From an uncultured Litoreibacter sp. (GTDB lineage Bacteria > Pseudomonadota > Alphaproteobacteria > Rhodobacterales > Rhodobacteraceae): a stretch of 64,000 bases of DNA. The position numbers and the translations under genes were made by a program. The DNA is taken from positions 62,001 to 126,000 of the forward strand of contig CANMWQ010000002.1 in NCBI GenBank assembly GCA_947501685.1, written 5' to 3'. The notes under the pieces were generated by a model. That model was not told the DNA's origin, made no database searches, and worked only from the letters and a program-made list of their open reading frames with translations. This document shows positions 63,072-64,000 of the stretch, piece by piece. How positions within the stretch are numbered: position 1 is the first letter of the stretch; the number at the start of each line of letters is the position of its first letter.

Positions 63072-64000
63072 ATGCAACGAAAAACCTTTTTGAGAGCGAT
63101 GATCGCCAGTGCCGCTTTGGCCGCGATGCCGCTTGCGACATGGGCGCAGGACACCATCAAAATCGGCGAGATCAACCACTACAAACGCCTTGCCGCCTTC
63201 GCAGGCCCCTATAAGCAAGGCATCGAGCTGGCGCTTGAGGAAACCAACGCCGCAGGCGGTGTGCTTGGCAAACCCTTAGAATTCATCTTCCGCGATGACC
63301 AAGGCGAACCCGGTGAGGCAGTGAAAATCGCCGAAGAGCTGATGACCCGTGATGGCGCCGTGATGCTGACCGGCACGATCCTGTCCAATGTGGGCCTCGC
63401 GATCTCCTCCTTCGCGGGGGAAAAGGGCTACGTCTATCTGGCCTCCGAGCCGCTGGCTGACTCACTGGTCTGGGGGGCGGGCAACAAATACACATTCCGC
63501 CTGCGCTCCTCGACCTTCATGCAGGCTGCAATGCTCGCTGAGGCCGCGGCCAAAACAGACGCCAAACGCTTTGCAACCATCGCCCCGAACTACGCCTACG
63601 GCAAAGACGCCGTGGCCGCGTTCAAAGAAAACCTGCTGAAGCTGAAGCCCGACGCTGAGTTCGTGGCTGAGCAATGGCCTGCCCTGTTCAAGATCGACGC
63701 CGGTGCCGAGGTGCAAGCCCTTGAGCGCGCCAAGCCTGACGCAATCTACAACGTCACCTTCGGCCCGGATCTCGCAAAATTCGTCCGCGACGGCACTGAC
63801 CGGGGCCTCTTCGAAGGCCGAGACGTCTACGGCTTGTTGTCAGGTGAGCCCGAATATCTCGACCCTCTTGGCGACGAGGCCCCAGAAGGTTGGACCGTGA
63901 CAGGCTTCCCTTGGTACGACCTCAGCGACGGCCCAGCCGGTGAGTTTGTTGCCGCCTATCAGGCCCGCTATGACGACTACCCGCGCCTTGGATCCATCGT
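63072..64000 (+). CDS. ABC transporter substrate-binding protein (LivK type), partial
   Basis: At least 309 aa are present and the gene runs through the right edge. AAGGGAG lies 9 bp before the ATG. A Sec signal peptide (MQRKTFLRAMIASAALAAMP, cleavage after TWA) is followed by the type I periplasmic binding fold: IKIGEINHYKRLAAFAGPYK, ALEETNAAGGVLGKPLEFIF, DDQGEPGEAVKIAEELMT, IYNVTFGPDLAKFVRDG. Such proteins serve branched-chain amino acid or aromatic-acid (HAAT family) importers. Placement behind the enamidase and Rieske genes suggests uptake of the pathway substrate. Permease and ATPase genes would lie outside the window. Confidence 0.88.
   Translation, partial: MQRKTFLRAMIASAALAAMPLATWAQDTIKIGEINHYKRLAAFAGPYKQGIELALEETNAAGGVLGKPLEFIFRDDQGEPGEAVKIAEELMTRDGAVMLTGTILSNVGLAISSFAGEKGYVYLASEPLADSLVWGAGNKYTFRLRSSTFMQAAMLAEAAAKTDAKRFATIAPNYAYGKDAVAAFKENLLKLKPDAEFVAEQWPALFKIDAGAEVQALERAKPDAIYNVTFGPDLAKFVRDGTDRGLFEGRDVYGLLSGEPEYLDPLGDEAPEGWTVTGFPWYDLSDGPAGEFVAAYQARYDDYPRLGSI

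Overview
The window reads as chromosomal DNA of a marine-type alphaproteobacterium, most likely a Rhodobacteraceae/Roseobacter-group member. This is inferred from the moderately high GC, the gpmI-envC-ctpA-rppH order, dense overlapping operons and the gene families present; no rRNA or other taxonomic marker is in the window. No CRISPR array, intact insertion sequence or prophage was seen.

Layout. (1) 1-7944: an exopolysaccharide locus of Wzy/Wzz type, with an SGNH-esterase-like protein cut by the left edge, two hexapeptide acetyltransferases, a polymerase/ligase, a GT2, a split PssD/PssE (Alg14/Alg13-like) transferase, a Wzz-like chain-length protein and a separate ExoP/CpsD-like ATPase that lacks the Walker A lysine. 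(2) 7973-21183: housekeeping genes gpmI, envC-like, ctpA, rppH, a small secreted protein, gltB, gltD, uppP and an NDUFA9-like epimerase. (3) 21280-26305: tRNA-Leu(CAG) followed by a visibly AT-richer stretch with a secreted protein of unknown function, an ammonium transporter and a membrane Ser/Thr kinase, possibly an old island. (4) 26428-30169: a 4-hydroxybenzoate/protocatechuate operon (pobA, pcaC, pcaH, pcaG) ending in a beta-keto-acid cleavage enzyme. (5) 30173-47157: a capsule locus with dTDP-rhamnose genes, ugd, an ABC exporter (kpsM divergent from kpsE-kpsT), several glycosyltransferases, two LpxD-like acyltransferases, a PIG-L deacetylase and a wbpA-wbpB-wbpE set for a diamino-uronic acid. 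(6) 47161-52876: two divergently transcribed RTX-type secreted proteins (a serralysin-like metallopeptidase and a large propeller/RTX protein) that share an exact 38-residue C-terminal repeat. (7) 52937-64000: a cluster for an N-heterocycle, by homology the reductive nicotinate pathway (molybdenum hydroxylase, 6-hydroxynicotinate reductase, enamidase), with a UPF0280 protein, two AA_synth paralogues, a MarR regulator, a Rieske oxygenase and an ABC binding protein.

How the parts work together. Regions 1 and 5 provide two different cell-surface polysaccharides, one polymerised in the periplasm and one exported by an ABC transporter. The nucleotide-sugar genes suggest an acidic capsule with rhamnose, hexuronic acid and an acylated diamino-uronic acid. 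Regions 4 and 7 are catabolic and would feed aromatic and N-heterocyclic acids towards C4-C6 dicarboxylates. In region 7 a matching 14-bp motif lies in front of both divergent transcription units, suggesting one MarR regulon.

The strongest candidates for undescribed biology are the 38-residue repeat module with its fixed 20-residue end on two RTX proteins, and the heterocycle cluster with its UPF0280/AA_synth genes of unknown role.
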